Assembly (NCBI RefSeq): GCF_043729335.1
Contig: NZ_JAYTLQ010000002.1
Location: forward strand, 1-64,000
Source of the DNA: Crenothrix sp043729335
GTDB taxonomy: Bacteria > Pseudomonadota > Gammaproteobacteria > Methylococcales > Methylomonadaceae
Length of the DNA: 64,000 bases
Reading direction: 5' to 3'
The notes beneath the pieces were generated by a model that did not search any database, was not told the DNA's origin, and saw only the letters and a list, made by a program, of their open reading frames with translations. Position numbers and translations under genes: made by a program. This document shows positions 40,837 through 50,765 of the stretch, piece by piece (the first letter of the stretch is position 1; each line of letters starts with the position of its first letter).

Positions 40837-43800
40837 TTAACCCACCCACACTCTAGCATTGCTGAACAGTCGCATCCATGCGCCATGCTCTTGCCATTCT
40901 TTTGGATACCATGAGTTTTGCAAGCTTCTAAAACAGCGTTCCGGATGCGGCATCATAATGGTAAAACGGCCATCGGCTGTGGTCAGGCCTGTTATGCCGT
41001 GCATTGAACCATTGGGATTAGCCGGAAAATCCGTGGTAGTTTTGCCATAATTACTCACATAGCGCAGCGCAATTAACGGCGCGGCATTAGGCGCAAATTC
41101 AGCACGGCCTTCACCATGCGCGATAGCTATCGGCATTCTGCTGCCTGCCATACCGGCCAATAAAATGGATGGCGATGCTTGCACCTCAACCATTGCTACA
41201 CGGGCTTCAAACTGTTCCGAGGTATTGCGTAAGAATCGTGGCCAATGCTCGGCACCTGGGATAATGTCTTTCAGCCCTGACATCATCTGGCACCCGTTAC
41301 ACACGCCTAATGCAAAAGTATCGGTACGTTGGAAAAACGCACTGAACTCATCACGGGCACGCGGGTTAAACAGTATAGACTTAGCCCAGCCGCCACCTGC
41401 ACCCAGCACGTCGCCGTAAGAAAAACCGCCGCACGCGGCCAAGCCAACAAAGTCTTGCAAACTAACACGGCCATGAATAATGTCGGTCATGTGAACATCG
41501 ACACTGGCAAAACCGGCTCTGTCAAACGCTGCTGCCATTTCCACATGGCCGTTAACGCCTTGTTCCCTTAGAATGGCGATTTTAGGACGGCTGAGCGCAA
41601 TAAACGGGGCGCTGATGTCTTCGTTAATATCAAAGCTAAGTTGGGCATGAAGTCCCGGATCGTAATTATCGCTGATAGCCTGGAATTGCTGTTTGGCACA
41701 GCCAGGATTATCACGTAACGCCTGCATCCTATAGCTGACTTCTGACCACATCTGTTGCAATGTGCTACGGCTGGCCGAATACAGCATTTTTCCGGCCAAC
41801 GATAACGTTAAATAAGGTGCGGCAATCACTTGGCCAATCACAAAAGTGCAATCAATTAAACCGGCTTGTCGCAAAAAGCCCACTACTTCATCGCAATCTG
41901 ACTGGCGCACTTGCAGCACCGCGCCCAGCTCTTCGTTAAACAGAATGCCTAAGGCATTGTCACCGAGTTCATCTAAATTTAATGATGCACCCAAGCGTCC
42001 GGCGAACATCATTTCGGCAACCGTCGCTAACAAGCCGCCGTCCGAGCGGTCATGATAAGCCAGCAGCTTGCCTTGGGAATTCAGGATTTGAATCGATTCA
42101 AAGAACGCTTTCATTAATAGCGGATCATCCAGATCAGGGCACTGGCTACCGATTTGCCGGTACACCTGCGCCAATACCGAGCCGCCCAAGCGATTTTTAC
42201 CTGCACCCAAGTCAATCAAAATCAATGCGCTGTCTTCACCGCCTTGCAATTGCGGAGTCAGCGTCAGGCTAATATCCAGCACCGGTGCAAACGCAGTCAC
42301 TACCAGTGATAACGGTGCAGTCATGGTTTTTTCACCGCCGTTGTCTTGCCAAACCGTTTTCATCGACAGCGAATCTTTACCGACCGGAATGGCAATGCCT
42401 AACGCGGGGCACAGCTCCATGCCAATGCTTTTGACGGTATCGAACAGATCAGCATCTTCGCCGTTAACACCAGCGGCGGCCATCCAGTTGGCGGATAATT
42501 TAACGTCCCGCAGTGAATCAATCCGTGCTGCGGCGAGATTAGTTAACGCTTCGGCAATTGCCATGCGCCCAGAAGCCGGTGCATCAATGATGGCAATCGG
42601 CGCACGCTCGCCCATTGCCATCGCTTCACCTGTGATGGCATGGAAACCGGAAGCGGTCACCGCCACATCGGCCACCGGCACTTGCCAAGGGCCAACTAAT
42701 TGATCTCTTGCCACCAAGCCGGTAATCGAGCGGTCGCCAATATGAATCAGAAAGCTTTTGTCGGCCACGGCAGGGAATGACAGCACGCGTTTAATCGCCT
42801 CAGCTAGTTCAACACCGCTGAAATCTAAATCTCTAGTGGCGGCTTTAACACGCTTAACATCGCGGTGCATTTTTGGCGGCTTGCCAAACAGCAACGACAT
42901 AGGAATGTCGACCGGCTTGCCGTCCAGCCATTCATCGTTTAAGGACAGATGCTGCTCTTCGGTGGCCTCGCCAATCACGGCAAACAAGCAATGTTCGCGC
43001 TCACAAAACGCGGTGAATAAGTCCAGTGATTCAGGCTTAATGGCAATCACATAACGCTCTTGCGATTCATTGCTCCAGATTTGCATGGGTGACAAGCCTT
43101 TGTCGGCATTTTGCACATTGCGTAGTTGGAAACGTCCACCGCGGCCGCAGTCATGGATAATTTCCGGCACGGCGTTGGATAATCCACCGGCACCAATGTC
43201 ATGAATCGAAATAATCGGCGTGTTATCACCCAGCGAATTACAATGGTTGATGACTTCCTGGCAGCGGCGCTGCATTTCGGGGTTTTCGCGCTGCACCGAG
43301 GCAAAATCCAATTCTTCTGTGCCTGCACCGGAAGCTTGTGATGACGCCGCACCACCACCCAAACCAATCAACATGGTCGGGCCGCCTAAAATAATGATTA
43401 ACGAACCGGTGGGAATTGGCTGTTTTTGCACCAGCATTGGGCGAATATTGCCCATGCCACCGGCAATCATAATTGGTTTATGGTAACCGCGAAACGCTGT
43501 CGTGCTATTTTGCACCAGCTGTTCAAAGTTACGGAAATATCCAGTCAGATTAGGCCTGCCAAATTCATTATTAAATGCCGCACTGCCTAACGGGGCTTGC
43601 AGCATAATGTCCAGGGCAGAGGCGATGCGCTGTGGCTTGCCGTTATTGTCTTCCCAAGGCTGCGGGTAGCCTGGGATTTTTAAGTGTGACACGGAAAAGC
43701 CCGACAAACCGGCCTTGGTGGCAGAGCCCCTGCCGGTTGCACCTTCGTCACGGATTTCACCGCCGGAACCTGTCGCAGCACCAGGGTAAGGTGAGATGGC

Positions 43801-44694
43801 GGTGGGGTGATTATGGGTTTCTACCTTCATTAAAATGTGCGCGGCTTCTTCGATGTAAGTGTAGGCGTGGCTGTTGGCATCACGGATAAACACTTGCGCC
43901 GTGGGGCCTTCCATCACCGAGGCATTGTCGCTGTATGCCGACAAAATACCTTGTGGGCTTTTGGCAGCGGTATTACGGATCATGCTGAACAGCGATTTGG
44001 CTTGTGCCACGTCATCTATCGTCCAATCGGCATTAAAAATTTTATGGCGGCAATGTTCCGAGTTGATTTGCGCAAACATCATCAGTTCAACATCGGTAGG
44101 ATCGCGGCCTAAAGTCTGGAAGCTGATGGTTAAGTAATCTATTTCATCTTCCGACAATGCTAAACCCAAATCTGCATTAGCACTCACTAAGGCATCACGG
44201 CCTTGTGCCAGGATAGCGACGCTAGCCAGCGGTTGCGGCGGAGTTTTGCTGAACAGATCCGGCACGATTGCACCATCTACAACATCCTGAGTCATACGGT
44301 CATACAACAAAGCCGATAGCTGCGCTTTTACAAATATAGATAAGGGTTTTTTGCTGGTCAGTGTGTATTCAATACAGCGCTCAATGCGCTTGACATCAAT
44401 TAACCCACACCGCTGAGCAATTTCGGTGGCTTTGCTGGACCACGGTGAAATCGTACCTGAGCGTGGTACAACCAGGAGCTTTTCGCCGTTGGCTGTGTCG
44501 GTTAATGGCGATCCGTAAGTTAACAGCTGATGTAAAATTGCCGTATCGTTTTCGCACAGATCAAGCTCATTATCAACAAAATGGATGAATTGCGCGCTAA
44601 CACTCAGAAGGTCAGGAGCGATGGCGCGTGAGTCCGCATACAATTTTTCAATTCGGAAAGGGGAAAGAGCAGCAGGTCCAGAAATTTTTAGCAT
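40837..44694 (-). CDS. purL: phosphoribosylformylglycinamidine synthase
   Basis: 1285 residues, the large single-chain form typical of gammaproteobacteria. It converts FGAR to FGAM in purine synthesis using glutamine and ATP. Visible parts: the N-terminal PurS-like domain, the ATP/FGAR core (QINSEHCRHKIFNADW, VETHNHPTAISPYPGAATGSGGEIRDE, SIHDIGAGGLSNAVPEI), a second half-core (RDQLVGPWQVPVADVA) and a C-terminal glutamine amidotransferase with the nucleophile in LGVCNGCQMMSGL and the HGEGRAEF / HPERCFR histidines. It is monocistronic. The ATG is at 44694. Confidence 0.97.
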   Translation of the reverse strand: MLKISGPAALSPFRIEKLYADSRAIAPDLLSVSAQFIHFVDNELDLCENDTAILHQLLTYGSPLTDTANGEKLLVVPRSGTISPWSSKATEIAQRCGLIDVKRIERCIEYTLTSKKPLSIFVKAQLSALLYDRMTQDVVDGAIVPDLFSKTPPQPLASVAILAQGRDALVSANADLGLALSEDEIDYLTISFQTLGRDPTDVELMMFAQINSEHCRHKIFNADWTIDDVAQAKSLFSMIRNTAAKSPQGILSAYSDNASVMEGPTAQVFIRDANSHAYTYIEEAAHILMKVETHNHPTAISPYPGAATGSGGEIRDEGATGRGSATKAGLSGFSVSHLKIPGYPQPWEDNNGKPQRIASALDIMLQAPLGSAAFNNEFGRPNLTGYFRNFEQLVQNSTTAFRGYHKPIMIAGGMGNIRPMLVQKQPIPTGSLIIILGGPTMLIGLGGGAASSQASGAGTEELDFASVQRENPEMQRRCQEVINHCNSLGDNTPIISIHDIGAGGLSNAVPEIIHDCGRGGRFQLRNVQNADKGLSPMQIWSNESQERYVIAIKPESLDLFTAFCEREHCLFAVIGEATEEQHLSLNDEWLDGKPVDIPMSLLFGKPPKMHRDVKRVKAATRDLDFSGVELAEAIKRVLSFPAVADKSFLIHIGDRSITGLVARDQLVGPWQVPVADVAVTASGFHAITGEAMAMGERAPIAIIDAPASGRMAIAEALTNLAAARIDSLRDVKLSANWMAAAGVNGEDADLFDTVKSIGMELCPALGIAIPVGKDSLSMKTVWQDNGGEKTMTAPLSLVVTAFAPVLDISLTLTPQLQGGEDSALILIDLGAGKNRLGGSVLAQVYRQIGSQCPDLDDPLLMKAFFESIQILNSQGKLLAYHDRSDGGLLATVAEMMFAGRLGASLNLDELGDNALGILFNEELGAVLQVRQSDCDEVVGFLRQAGLIDCTFVIGQVIAAPYLTLSLAGKMLYSASRSTLQQMWSEVSYRMQALRDNPGCAKQQFQAISDNYDPGLHAQLSFDINEDISAPFIALSRPKIAILREQGVNGHVEMAAAFDRAGFASVDVHMTDIIHGRVSLQDFVGLAACGGFSYGDVLGAGGGWAKSILFNPRARDEFSAFFQRTDTFALGVCNGCQMMSGLKDIIPGAEHWPRFLRNTSEQFEARVAMVEVQASPSILLAGMAGSRMPIAIAHGEGRAEFAPNAAPLIALRYVSNYGKTTTDFPANPNGSMHGITGLTTADGRFTIMMPHPERCFRSLQNSWYPKEWQEHGAWMRLFSNARVWVG

Positions 44695-44950
44695 GTAAGG
44701 AAAAGGTCAGTACAGGTCGAACCAGCGCGGCGCAGTTCAACAAAAAAATGGAGTAACAATGGATTACGCGGCTAATCCTTATCAATATTAGATGTCACTA
44801 TATTTTTATGGGCAAAATATTAGAACACGCAGACACGAATTTAAACGGGTTTACAGGGTTAAAAAATTTTGTGCTTTTCGTGTCGCCTAAAAGCGCCTAT
44901 TTTTGGTTTTCGTGGACAAATCTAATATAAATACACGAGATATCGTGTTT

Positions 44951-45712
44951 CTACTTTTTGGTTTCGGAAAAGTTTTCTTTAATGGTTTTCTCTAGAGTAT
45001 CCAATAACTTGACGCTGGCGGCGGTATCGGCTAGCGGTTTTTTATCGCTATCAACAATCAGCGCTGTAACGTGGTCGCTGTTTTCGATGAGCTGTAAACG
45101 ATATTCTTGTTCGTTAGTTTGAAAACCTTTAAACAAAAACTTCACTTCATCCATTAATGAGCCATCTTCGAATTTTTTTTCGTCAGGATCGTATTGAACG
45201 GTATACCGATGTTCTTCGGGATTACGTTTAGTGACTTCGATAGAGTTTCGACTTAAGGCTTTATCGATAGCTCGCCACGCCCGGAGCATAGGAACGTTAA
45301 AGCGTAATTGACTGGATCCATCTTGTTGGGTTTTTTCAATGGCAATGGGTTTTGTGGTATCGCCGGTTTCATCAGGAACCGGATCCGCCTCAGACGGCGG
45401 TCTGGCCTGCTCTGGAATCTCAGAAGCAATGTCGGATGCAGGGGCAGAATTTTCAGAAGTCGGTACAGGCGAACCGGGCGAGGGCGTCATATCATCAGGT
45501 GACGGTGAAGATGCCGCTGGCGCTACTTTGGGCGCAGGTGTGGGATTATCTCTTAAATCCTTAGGCCAGTTGAGCATAGGGATTTCTTTAGTGTGCTGAT
45601 AGTCTCTTTCTTTATCAGGGAAAAGCTTGGTGACATGGCTACAAGCTGTGAGATTACCAGCAATATAGCCAGCAACGGTTATCAGAATAATCTTGGTTTT
45701 TATCGCACGCAC
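44951..45712 (-). CDS. bamC: outer-membrane assembly lipoprotein BamC
   Basis: 253 residues from a GTG start. A lipoprotein signal ends LTACSHV (acylated C24). An unfolded Pro-rich section covers about 60-115 and one helix-grip domain about 130-250 (LRFNVPMLRAWRAIDKALSRNSIEVTKRN, EEHRYTVQYDP). BamC is part of the BAM complex that inserts barrel proteins. It is shorter than E. coli BamC (about 344 residues) and appears to have only one of the two globular domains. Its start follows the dapA stop directly, matching the dapA-bamC order of gammaproteobacteria. Confidence 0.85.
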   Translation of the reverse strand: MRAIKTKIILITVAGYIAGNLTACSHVTKLFPDKERDYQHTKEIPMLNWPKDLRDNPTPAPKVAPAASSPSPDDMTPSPGSPVPTSENSAPASDIASEIPEQARPPSEADPVPDETGDTTKPIAIEKTQQDGSSQLRFNVPMLRAWRAIDKALSRNSIEVTKRNPEEHRYTVQYDPDEKKFEDGSLMDEVKFLFKGFQTNEQEYRLQLIENSDHVTALIVDSDKKPLADTAASVKLLDTLEKTIKENFSETKK

Positions 45713-46588
45713 TTAAATTACTCCAGCACTGCGCATGGCAGCACGCACGCTATCAAAACAACTCTCGGACAACCAGGTTAAGGGTAAGCGTATGCCTTTG
45801 CCCATTAAACCCATTTCAGCCACCGCCCATTTTACCGGTATCGGATTAGATTGGATGAACAGGTCTTTATGCAAGGCAGCGAGTTTTTCATCAATTGCCA
45901 ACGCGGCAGCACTGTCGCCACGCATGGCGGCGGTAATCATATCGTGTACCAAACGCGGCGCCACATTTCCCGTGACGGTAATGCTACCGTTGCCACCGAG
46001 CAAACAAAATTCACGACTTGTCGCATCATCACCGGTATACAAAGCAAAATCAGCACCGGTTAAATCACGAATTTGCTTCACGCGGGATAAATCACCGGTC
46101 GCTTCTTTAACACCAACAATATTATTAAGGTGTGATAAACGGCCTACGGTTTCTGGCAGCATATCGCAAGCGGTACGGCCAGGCACGTTATATAAAATCT
46201 GTGGAATATCCACGGCATCTGCAATGGCTTTATGGTGCAGATACAAACCTTCTTGCGTCGGTTTATTGTAGTAAGGCGTTACGATTAAACAGGCGTCTGC
46301 ACCGGCTTGCTTGGCTTTGTGGGTCAGGCCAATCGCTTCAGTGGTAGAGTTGGCACCGGTACCTGCAATAACAGGTATCCTGCCATTGACATATTCAACA
46401 ATGCTTTTAATGACATCGCAATGTTCGTCTTCATTCAGCGTGGCTGATTCCCCTGTAGTGCCTACAGCAACCAGTGCATCTGTCCCTTGATTTATATGGA
46501 ATTCAACCAGTTTTTTGAGGCTGATTTTGTCGATTGCCCCTGATTCGTCCATGGGGGTGACTAGCGCTACGATACTACCTTGAATCAT
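45713..46588 (-). CDS. dapA: 4-hydroxy-tetrahydrodipicolinate synthase
   Basis: 291 residues, a complete DapA. It condenses pyruvate with aspartate semialdehyde in lysine and diaminopimelate synthesis. Key segments: GTTGESATLNEDEH (substrate loop), VTPYYNKPTQEGLYLHH (active-site Tyr), YNVPGRTACDML (Tyr/Arg at the carboxylate site) and VGVKEATGDLSRV with the Schiff-base Lys. It begins at the ATG at 46588 and is followed directly by bamC. Confidence 0.96.
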   Translation of the reverse strand: MIQGSIVALVTPMDESGAIDKISLKKLVEFHINQGTDALVAVGTTGESATLNEDEHCDVIKSIVEYVNGRIPVIAGTGANSTTEAIGLTHKAKQAGADACLIVTPYYNKPTQEGLYLHHKAIADAVDIPQILYNVPGRTACDMLPETVGRLSHLNNIVGVKEATGDLSRVKQIRDLTGADFALYTGDDATSREFCLLGGNGSITVTGNVAPRLVHDMITAAMRGDSAAALAIDEKLAALHKDLFIQSNPIPVKWAVAEMGLMGKGIRLPLTWLSESCFDSVRAAMRSAGVI

Positions 46589-47055
46589 GAAATCTCTCGG
46601 CCAATTAATGAATGCGATAACAAAACTTTCAGCATTATAACAAGCAAATACCGAAAAAAGGTAAAGCTATCAGCGGACGCGCTAAATAGGTTGCAATGGG
46701 CAATGGCTTCTTAATAAATAAAAATTTCACAAAAATGGGGCTTATTCAGATTAAGTTCATTATTGATGAATTAAGCTCATTGCCAATTAATACAAGACCT
46801 GATTTGTTAATTTAGTGGTGGTTGTGTCATGGTAATGATGGCTTTTTTTGCTTTTTTAGCGGCTTTAACAATGTATTTTTCGTCTTTGTAAATGCTGCTA
46901 GTCCGTAGTCAATTTTATTTTGGCGGATAAGATTCAATTATCCGTTGCATTAATAGTTTTACAATACCGTGCAAAATAAAAATGATTAAGTACTAGCTTC
47001 GTTACTCGATGAGCTATGGGTTGGTGTGGTATTTTATTAAACAGAGGATTTTTAA
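46589..47055. other. intergenic region with a possible tiny membrane peptide
   Basis: AT-rich promoter region between dapA and a divergent secreted-protein gene. No larger gene is visible. One possible 20-codon frame at 46829-46891 (MVMMAFFAFLAALTMYFSSL) would make a single hydrophobic helix after a GTGGTGG stretch. It is listed separately with low confidence. Confidence 0.4.
46829..46891 (+). CDS. possible 20-residue hydrophobic peptide
   Basis: A short frame coding for an entirely hydrophobic helix with one charged terminus at most, preceded about 8 bases upstream by GGTGG. It could be a leader peptide or a chance frame. There is no further support. Confidence 0.2.
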   Translation: MVMMAFFAFLAALTMYFSSL

Positions 47056-47514
47056 ATGAAATTAATTCAAGTGTTAAGTTATAGCTTAGCAACGGTTGTC
47101 TTTTGTGCTTCGGGAAGTGCGGCGGCTGCGATTTATGGCGGTGCGACGTGCCATAATTATGAGGGGCGTGATGCTGGAACCTTTGAGTTTTATGGGCACG
47201 GTATTACGAATGGTTCACCAAGCCTGTCAAAACAAGTTATTTGTCCGGTAACCAAACAAGCTAGAGACTATAAAGGACTTAGTGTTCGGGTTAATCTGGA
47301 TTCTCCTGGAGCTAAAACAGTTGCTTGTACTTTATACGGTTATAACGCAAATGGTGTTGGCATAGGATTTAAGGCGGTTAAAAATCAAAAGAAAGGTAAA
47401 GAATCTTTAACGATTCGGGTTCCCTCCAGTACTCCACGAAGTTATTTTAGTCTCGTGTGTAGCTTGCCCTCTAAAGAACGTTCAGAAATATACAGTATTG
47501 AATCGCTCAATTGA
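47056..47514 (+). CDS. secreted protein with four to six Cys, unknown function
   Basis: 152 residues with a signal peptide (cleavage near SAAAA). The mature part is beta-rich with Cys in GATCHNY, QVICPVTK, TVACTLYGYNANG and SLVCSLPS, arranged as likely disulfide pairs. AGAGG precedes the ATG. This layout is common among methanotroph secreted proteins labelled hypothetical. It is 60 bp upstream of another hypothetical gene, and the two may be co-transcribed. Confidence 0.75.
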   Translation: MKLIQVLSYSLATVVFCASGSAAAAIYGGATCHNYEGRDAGTFEFYGHGITNGSPSLSKQVICPVTKQARDYKGLSVRVNLDSPGAKTVACTLYGYNANGVGIGFKAVKNQKKGKESLTIRVPSSTPRSYFSLVCSLPSKERSEIYSIESLN

Positions 47515-47574
47515 TGATTTCATCAAGGGATTGATTTTTGCAGCTCTATTGTTACTTCCGGATACGTATAAACA

Positions 47575-48252
47575 ATGAATATATTTAAGATTATACTCAT
47601 TACTACTGCGGTTAATTTGCCTTTAAGTGTCTATGTTTCTACTTTAATATCTAAACCAGCTGCTGTGCAAACCCCTATACAAATACACAGCAGCACTGTA
47701 GAAAATATTCCCCTAATTTCAAAAAATAGTGAAGATCATCAGCAAAATGATGAGATGGTTTTGCTAAAAACCGACGTGCAAGCTTTAAAATTACAACTGG
47801 CTAGCTTGAAAAACCAAATACAAAGCTCACCTAAAACAAAGGCCAGTAATGCAATAAAGCACGACAACACGATAGCGCGCAATGATGAAGCTATGCTCGC
47901 TGAAGAACAAAAACATTTTGCTGTAGAAGGAGCGGCGCTGGAATCCGCTTTTCGTCAGCAAACTGTGAATGCAAAGTGGTCAGCAGAGACAATAGATTTA
48001 ATTGGAAAAGGGTTGGCCAGCGACAAGATAGGTGCCAGTTCAATGATAAGCCTGGAATGTCGTAGCGATACGTGTCGTTTGGAGTTAGCGAACAACGGCA
48101 AAAATCAGCCGCCTGATTTTGTGGAGTTCCCTCAACAAATCGCGGGAGAATTATCCAATTTAATGGTGAGCCAGACAGAAAGCAGCGATAGCAGTACGGT
48201 GTTTTATTTGTCCAAGGAAGAGTTTGTGTTGCCTAACGGCGATCATTTATGA
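47575..48252 (+). CDS. membrane-anchored coiled-coil protein, unknown function
   Basis: 225 residues. An N-terminal membrane helix or uncleaved signal covers about 4-24, a coiled coil about 62-85 (MVLLKTDVQALKLQLASLKNQIQ), then a polar linker. The C-terminal globular part (about 118-225) has a close Cys pair (LECRSDTCRLEL) that should be disulfide-bonded outside the membrane. The ECRSxxCRLE block recurs in proteobacterial hypothetical proteins with the same plan. The function is unknown. Confidence 0.72.
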   Translation: MNIFKIILITTAVNLPLSVYVSTLISKPAAVQTPIQIHSSTVENIPLISKNSEDHQQNDEMVLLKTDVQALKLQLASLKNQIQSSPKTKASNAIKHDNTIARNDEAMLAEEQKHFAVEGAALESAFRQQTVNAKWSAETIDLIGKGLASDKIGASSMISLECRSDTCRLELANNGKNQPPDFVEFPQQIAGELSNLMVSQTESSDSSTVFYLSKEEFVLPNGDHL

Positions 48253-48282
48253 TGTTGCCATCAATACAGAGAGATTTACCCC

Positions 48283-48711
48283 ATGATTAATTATGAACGG
48301 GACTTTTACGGCTGGACGCAAGAGCAAGCTGCTTTATTAAGGGCCGGGCAATTAAATGACTTGGACATTGCCAATCTGATAGAAGAAGTGGAATCTATGG
48401 GCAGATCGGAAAAAAGGGAATTGGAAAGTAGATGAGTGATTTTGCTGCAACAACTTTTGAAATGGCATTTTCAGCCGGTAAGAAGAGGTAGAAGCTGGCA
48501 ATTGACAATTAAAGTGCAGCGAATAGATTTTTTTAAGGTTTTACGCGATAATTCTGGCTTAAAGCCGCGTTTAGAGCAATGTTTAATAGATGCTTATCAA
48601 TCGGTAGTTATTAGGGCTTCACAGGAAACGGGGCTTGATGAAAGTGATTTTCCTGTTGAATGTCCGTGGAATTTTGAGCAGATTACCGATAATAATTTTT
48701 ACCCTGATTAA
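48283..48711 (+). pseudogene. DUF29 family gene interrupted by an in-frame TGA
   Basis: The ATG at 48283 starts MINYERDFYGWTQEQAALLR, and the frame shows LNDLDIANLIEEVESMGRSEK, the standard DUF29 beginning. At codon 51 (48433-48435) a TGA stop is met. The same frame goes on with GTG and reads LLQQLLKWHFQPVRRGRSW and WNFEQITDNNF, the rest of DUF29. The two parts total a normal family length. It is either a young pseudogene, a sequencing error, or two chains made by restart at the GTG next to the stop. Confidence 0.8.
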
Positions 48712-48779
48712 AAGGCTTGTGAGCAGAACCGCAATTAACAGCGCATTATACGGGTTTCGCTCGTAACCATCCAGTTTGC

Positions 48780-49022
48780 TTATGGATTACGTCTTATGAC
48801 ATCTCTCAAGGTAGCGTTAATCAACGATTGATATTCCTTTTCCCCTGATTTTTCTTTAAACCAGTTAATAATGTCAGAATCCAATGCAATTGTTATATTT
48901 TGTTTTTTGGAAACTTCAACAAAACTACGACGACGTATTGCTCTGTTTAAGTCATTTTGGTTAACTTCTGGGTATTCATCAAGCGTATCATTAGACATTG
49001 GTGAAGTAGAGTTTTTGTTCAT
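48780..49022 (-). CDS. brnA: BrnA-type antitoxin
   Basis: About 80 residues from the ATG at 49022, since the upstream extension (MSTQKQKMRFVLFL) is the reverse-frame overlap with the toxin. Family block: VEVSKKQNITIALDSDIINWFKEKSGEKEYQSLINATLRDVI, a ribbon-helix-helix DNA-binding domain at the C-terminus. It binds and neutralises BrnT and represses the operon. It overlaps the brnT end by 32 bp. Confidence 0.9.
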   Translation of the reverse strand: MNKNSTSPMSNDTLDEYPEVNQNDLNRAIRRRSFVEVSKKQNITIALDSDIINWFKEKSGEKEYQSLINATLRDVIRRNP

Positions 49023-49260
49023 TTTTACCCGCCTTTCGTAAAGAAATAACACGAATCTCATCTTCTGTTTCTGTGTGGACAACCACCACAGGTGTTCCTT
49101 CTAATAATCCCAAGGTAATAAAGCGATGTTCGTTATAAGCCATGCGATTATCTTCAAAGGTGAACGTGTCGCTTTCAAAGACCAGATGAGTTAACGCAAA
49201 ATCTAACCCATGCTTATCGATATTGCTGATGCGTTTTGGTTCATCCCATATAAACTTCAT
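48991..49260 (-). CDS. brnT: BrnT-type ribonuclease toxin
   Basis: 89 residues. Family blocks: FIWDEPKRISNIDKHGLDF, FEDNRMAYNEHRFITLGLLEGTPVVVVHTE and EIRVISLRKAGKNEQKLYF. BrnT has a RelE-like fold and cleaves RNA; the conserved Lys/His, Arg and C-terminal ISxRKA positions are present, so it looks intact. It is first in the brnT-brnA operon, the normal order. Confidence 0.92.
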   Translation of the reverse strand: MKFIWDEPKRISNIDKHGLDFALTHLVFESDTFTFEDNRMAYNEHRFITLGLLEGTPVVVVHTETEDEIRVISLRKAGKNEQKLYFTNV

Positions 49261-49362
49261 TGGTTGATTGTAGCGTTATTTTTTAAAGGTATACAATAAA
49301 AATCAGCCAAATAGCGTGTGGGCACAAAAAGTATTTACCCACACACTATACCTTTAGCTTAC

Positions 49363-50751
49363 TTAGCCTCTCAACGCTTTCAACACCGCTTGCAAAGTCG
49401 TATTGGCATCGCCAAATAGCATACGGGTATTATCCAGCACAAACAATGGATTACCCACGCCTGCATAACCTGAAGCCATACTGCGCTTCAGTACAATTGT
49501 GGTGTCACCTTTCCAGCATTCCAGCACCGGCATACCGGCAATCGGGCTGTTCGGATCATTCAATGCCGATGGATTAACAATATCATTCGCCCCAATCACG
49601 ATGGTGACATCAATTTTATCCCAGTCTTCATTGATTTCATCCATCTCATAAACAATATCGTAAGGCACTTTAGCTTCTGCCAGCAACACGTTCATGTGGC
49701 CGGGCATACGGCCTGCTACTGGATGGATACCAAATTTAACGTTTTTGCCTTTGCTCTTAAGAAATTTAGTAATTTCATACACGGTGTGCTGCGCTTGCGC
49801 CACTGCCATTCCGTAACCTGGAATAATCATGATGTTACGTGAATCCAACAGCAAACGTGCGGTTTCTTCGCTATCAATGGGTTGAACTTCGCCTTCAACA
49901 ACAGCGGCTTCACCACTCGTGGTGCCAAAACCACCGGCAATCACACTGACAAAATTACGGTTCATCGCACGGCACATGATATAGCTCAAAATTGCACCGC
50001 TGCTACCGACTAACGCGCCGGTGACAATCAACAAATCGTTGCTGAGCATAAAGCCAGTTGCCGCTGCCGCCCAACCTGAATAACTGTTCAGCATGGAAAC
50101 CACTACCGGCATATCCGCGCCGCCAATCGCCATTACCATGTGTATGCCAAAAAGTAAGGCAATGACAGTCATTATGGCTAATGCAAAAAGGCCGCCGCCC
50201 GTTTGGGTTTGTTGTAAAAACAGCCAGCCTAGGAAGATAGCGCCAACCAGTAAGCCTAAATTTAGCCAGTGGCGGGCCGGCAATAGCATGGGTTTGCCGC
50301 TAATTTTTTCGCTAAGCTTGCCAAAGGCAATCACCGAACCGGAAAAAGTTACCGCACCAATCAAAATGCCTAAATAGATTTCTATCTCATGTATGGATTT
50401 TTCTACGCCCACAAGTGTGGATGAGTGGTCCATAAAGTTGGCATAACCTACCAATACTGCCGCCATGCCCACTAAGCTGTGCATAATGGCAACCAGTTCA
50501 GGCATTTGCGTCATTTCGACTTTTATGGCAGCTCTGGCGCCGATAGCGCCACCTATTACAAGTGCCAATAGCAAGATGGCGTAAGAATTAACAGAGCCAC
50601 TTAATACGGTAGCAATAATGGCTATTGCCATACCTAACATGCCGTAATAATTGCCGCGACGCGAGGTTTCTTGATGGCTTAAACCACTTAAGCTGAGTAT
50701 AAACAGAATAGTGGAGACGATGTAAGACATCATAACTAAGTTGTGTGACAT
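49363..50751 (-). CDS. pntB: NAD(P) transhydrogenase beta subunit
   Basis: 462 residues. About nine membrane helices come first, then the NADP-binding domain III (about 285-462) with GYGMAVAQAQHTVYEI and GRMPGHMNVLLAEAKVPYD and VIGANDIVNPSA. With PntA it moves hydride from NADH to NADP+ using the proton gradient, an important NADPH source. It begins 14 bp after pntA. Confidence 0.96.
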   Translation of the reverse strand: MSHNLVMMSYIVSTILFILSLSGLSHQETSRRGNYYGMLGMAIAIIATVLSGSVNSYAILLLALVIGGAIGARAAIKVEMTQMPELVAIMHSLVGMAAVLVGYANFMDHSSTLVGVEKSIHEIEIYLGILIGAVTFSGSVIAFGKLSEKISGKPMLLPARHWLNLGLLVGAIFLGWLFLQQTQTGGGLFALAIMTVIALLFGIHMVMAIGGADMPVVVSMLNSYSGWAAAATGFMLSNDLLIVTGALVGSSGAILSYIMCRAMNRNFVSVIAGGFGTTSGEAAVVEGEVQPIDSEETARLLLDSRNIMIIPGYGMAVAQAQHTVYEITKFLKSKGKNVKFGIHPVAGRMPGHMNVLLAEAKVPYDIVYEMDEINEDWDKIDVTIVIGANDIVNPSALNDPNSPIAGMPVLECWKGDTTIVLKRSMASGYAGVGNPLFVLDNTRMLFGDANTTLQAVLKALRG

Positions 50752-50765
50752 TGCAGGGGCTCCGG

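Noticed and set aside
40837..44694. Several open frames of 80-126 codons opposite purL
   Set aside because: All lie inside a complete, well-recognised gene and show no ribosome sites or family motifs.
48433..48435. TGA in the DUF29 gene as selenocysteine
   Set aside because: The family has no Cys/Sec at this position and no SECIS-like hairpin is apparent directly after the codon.
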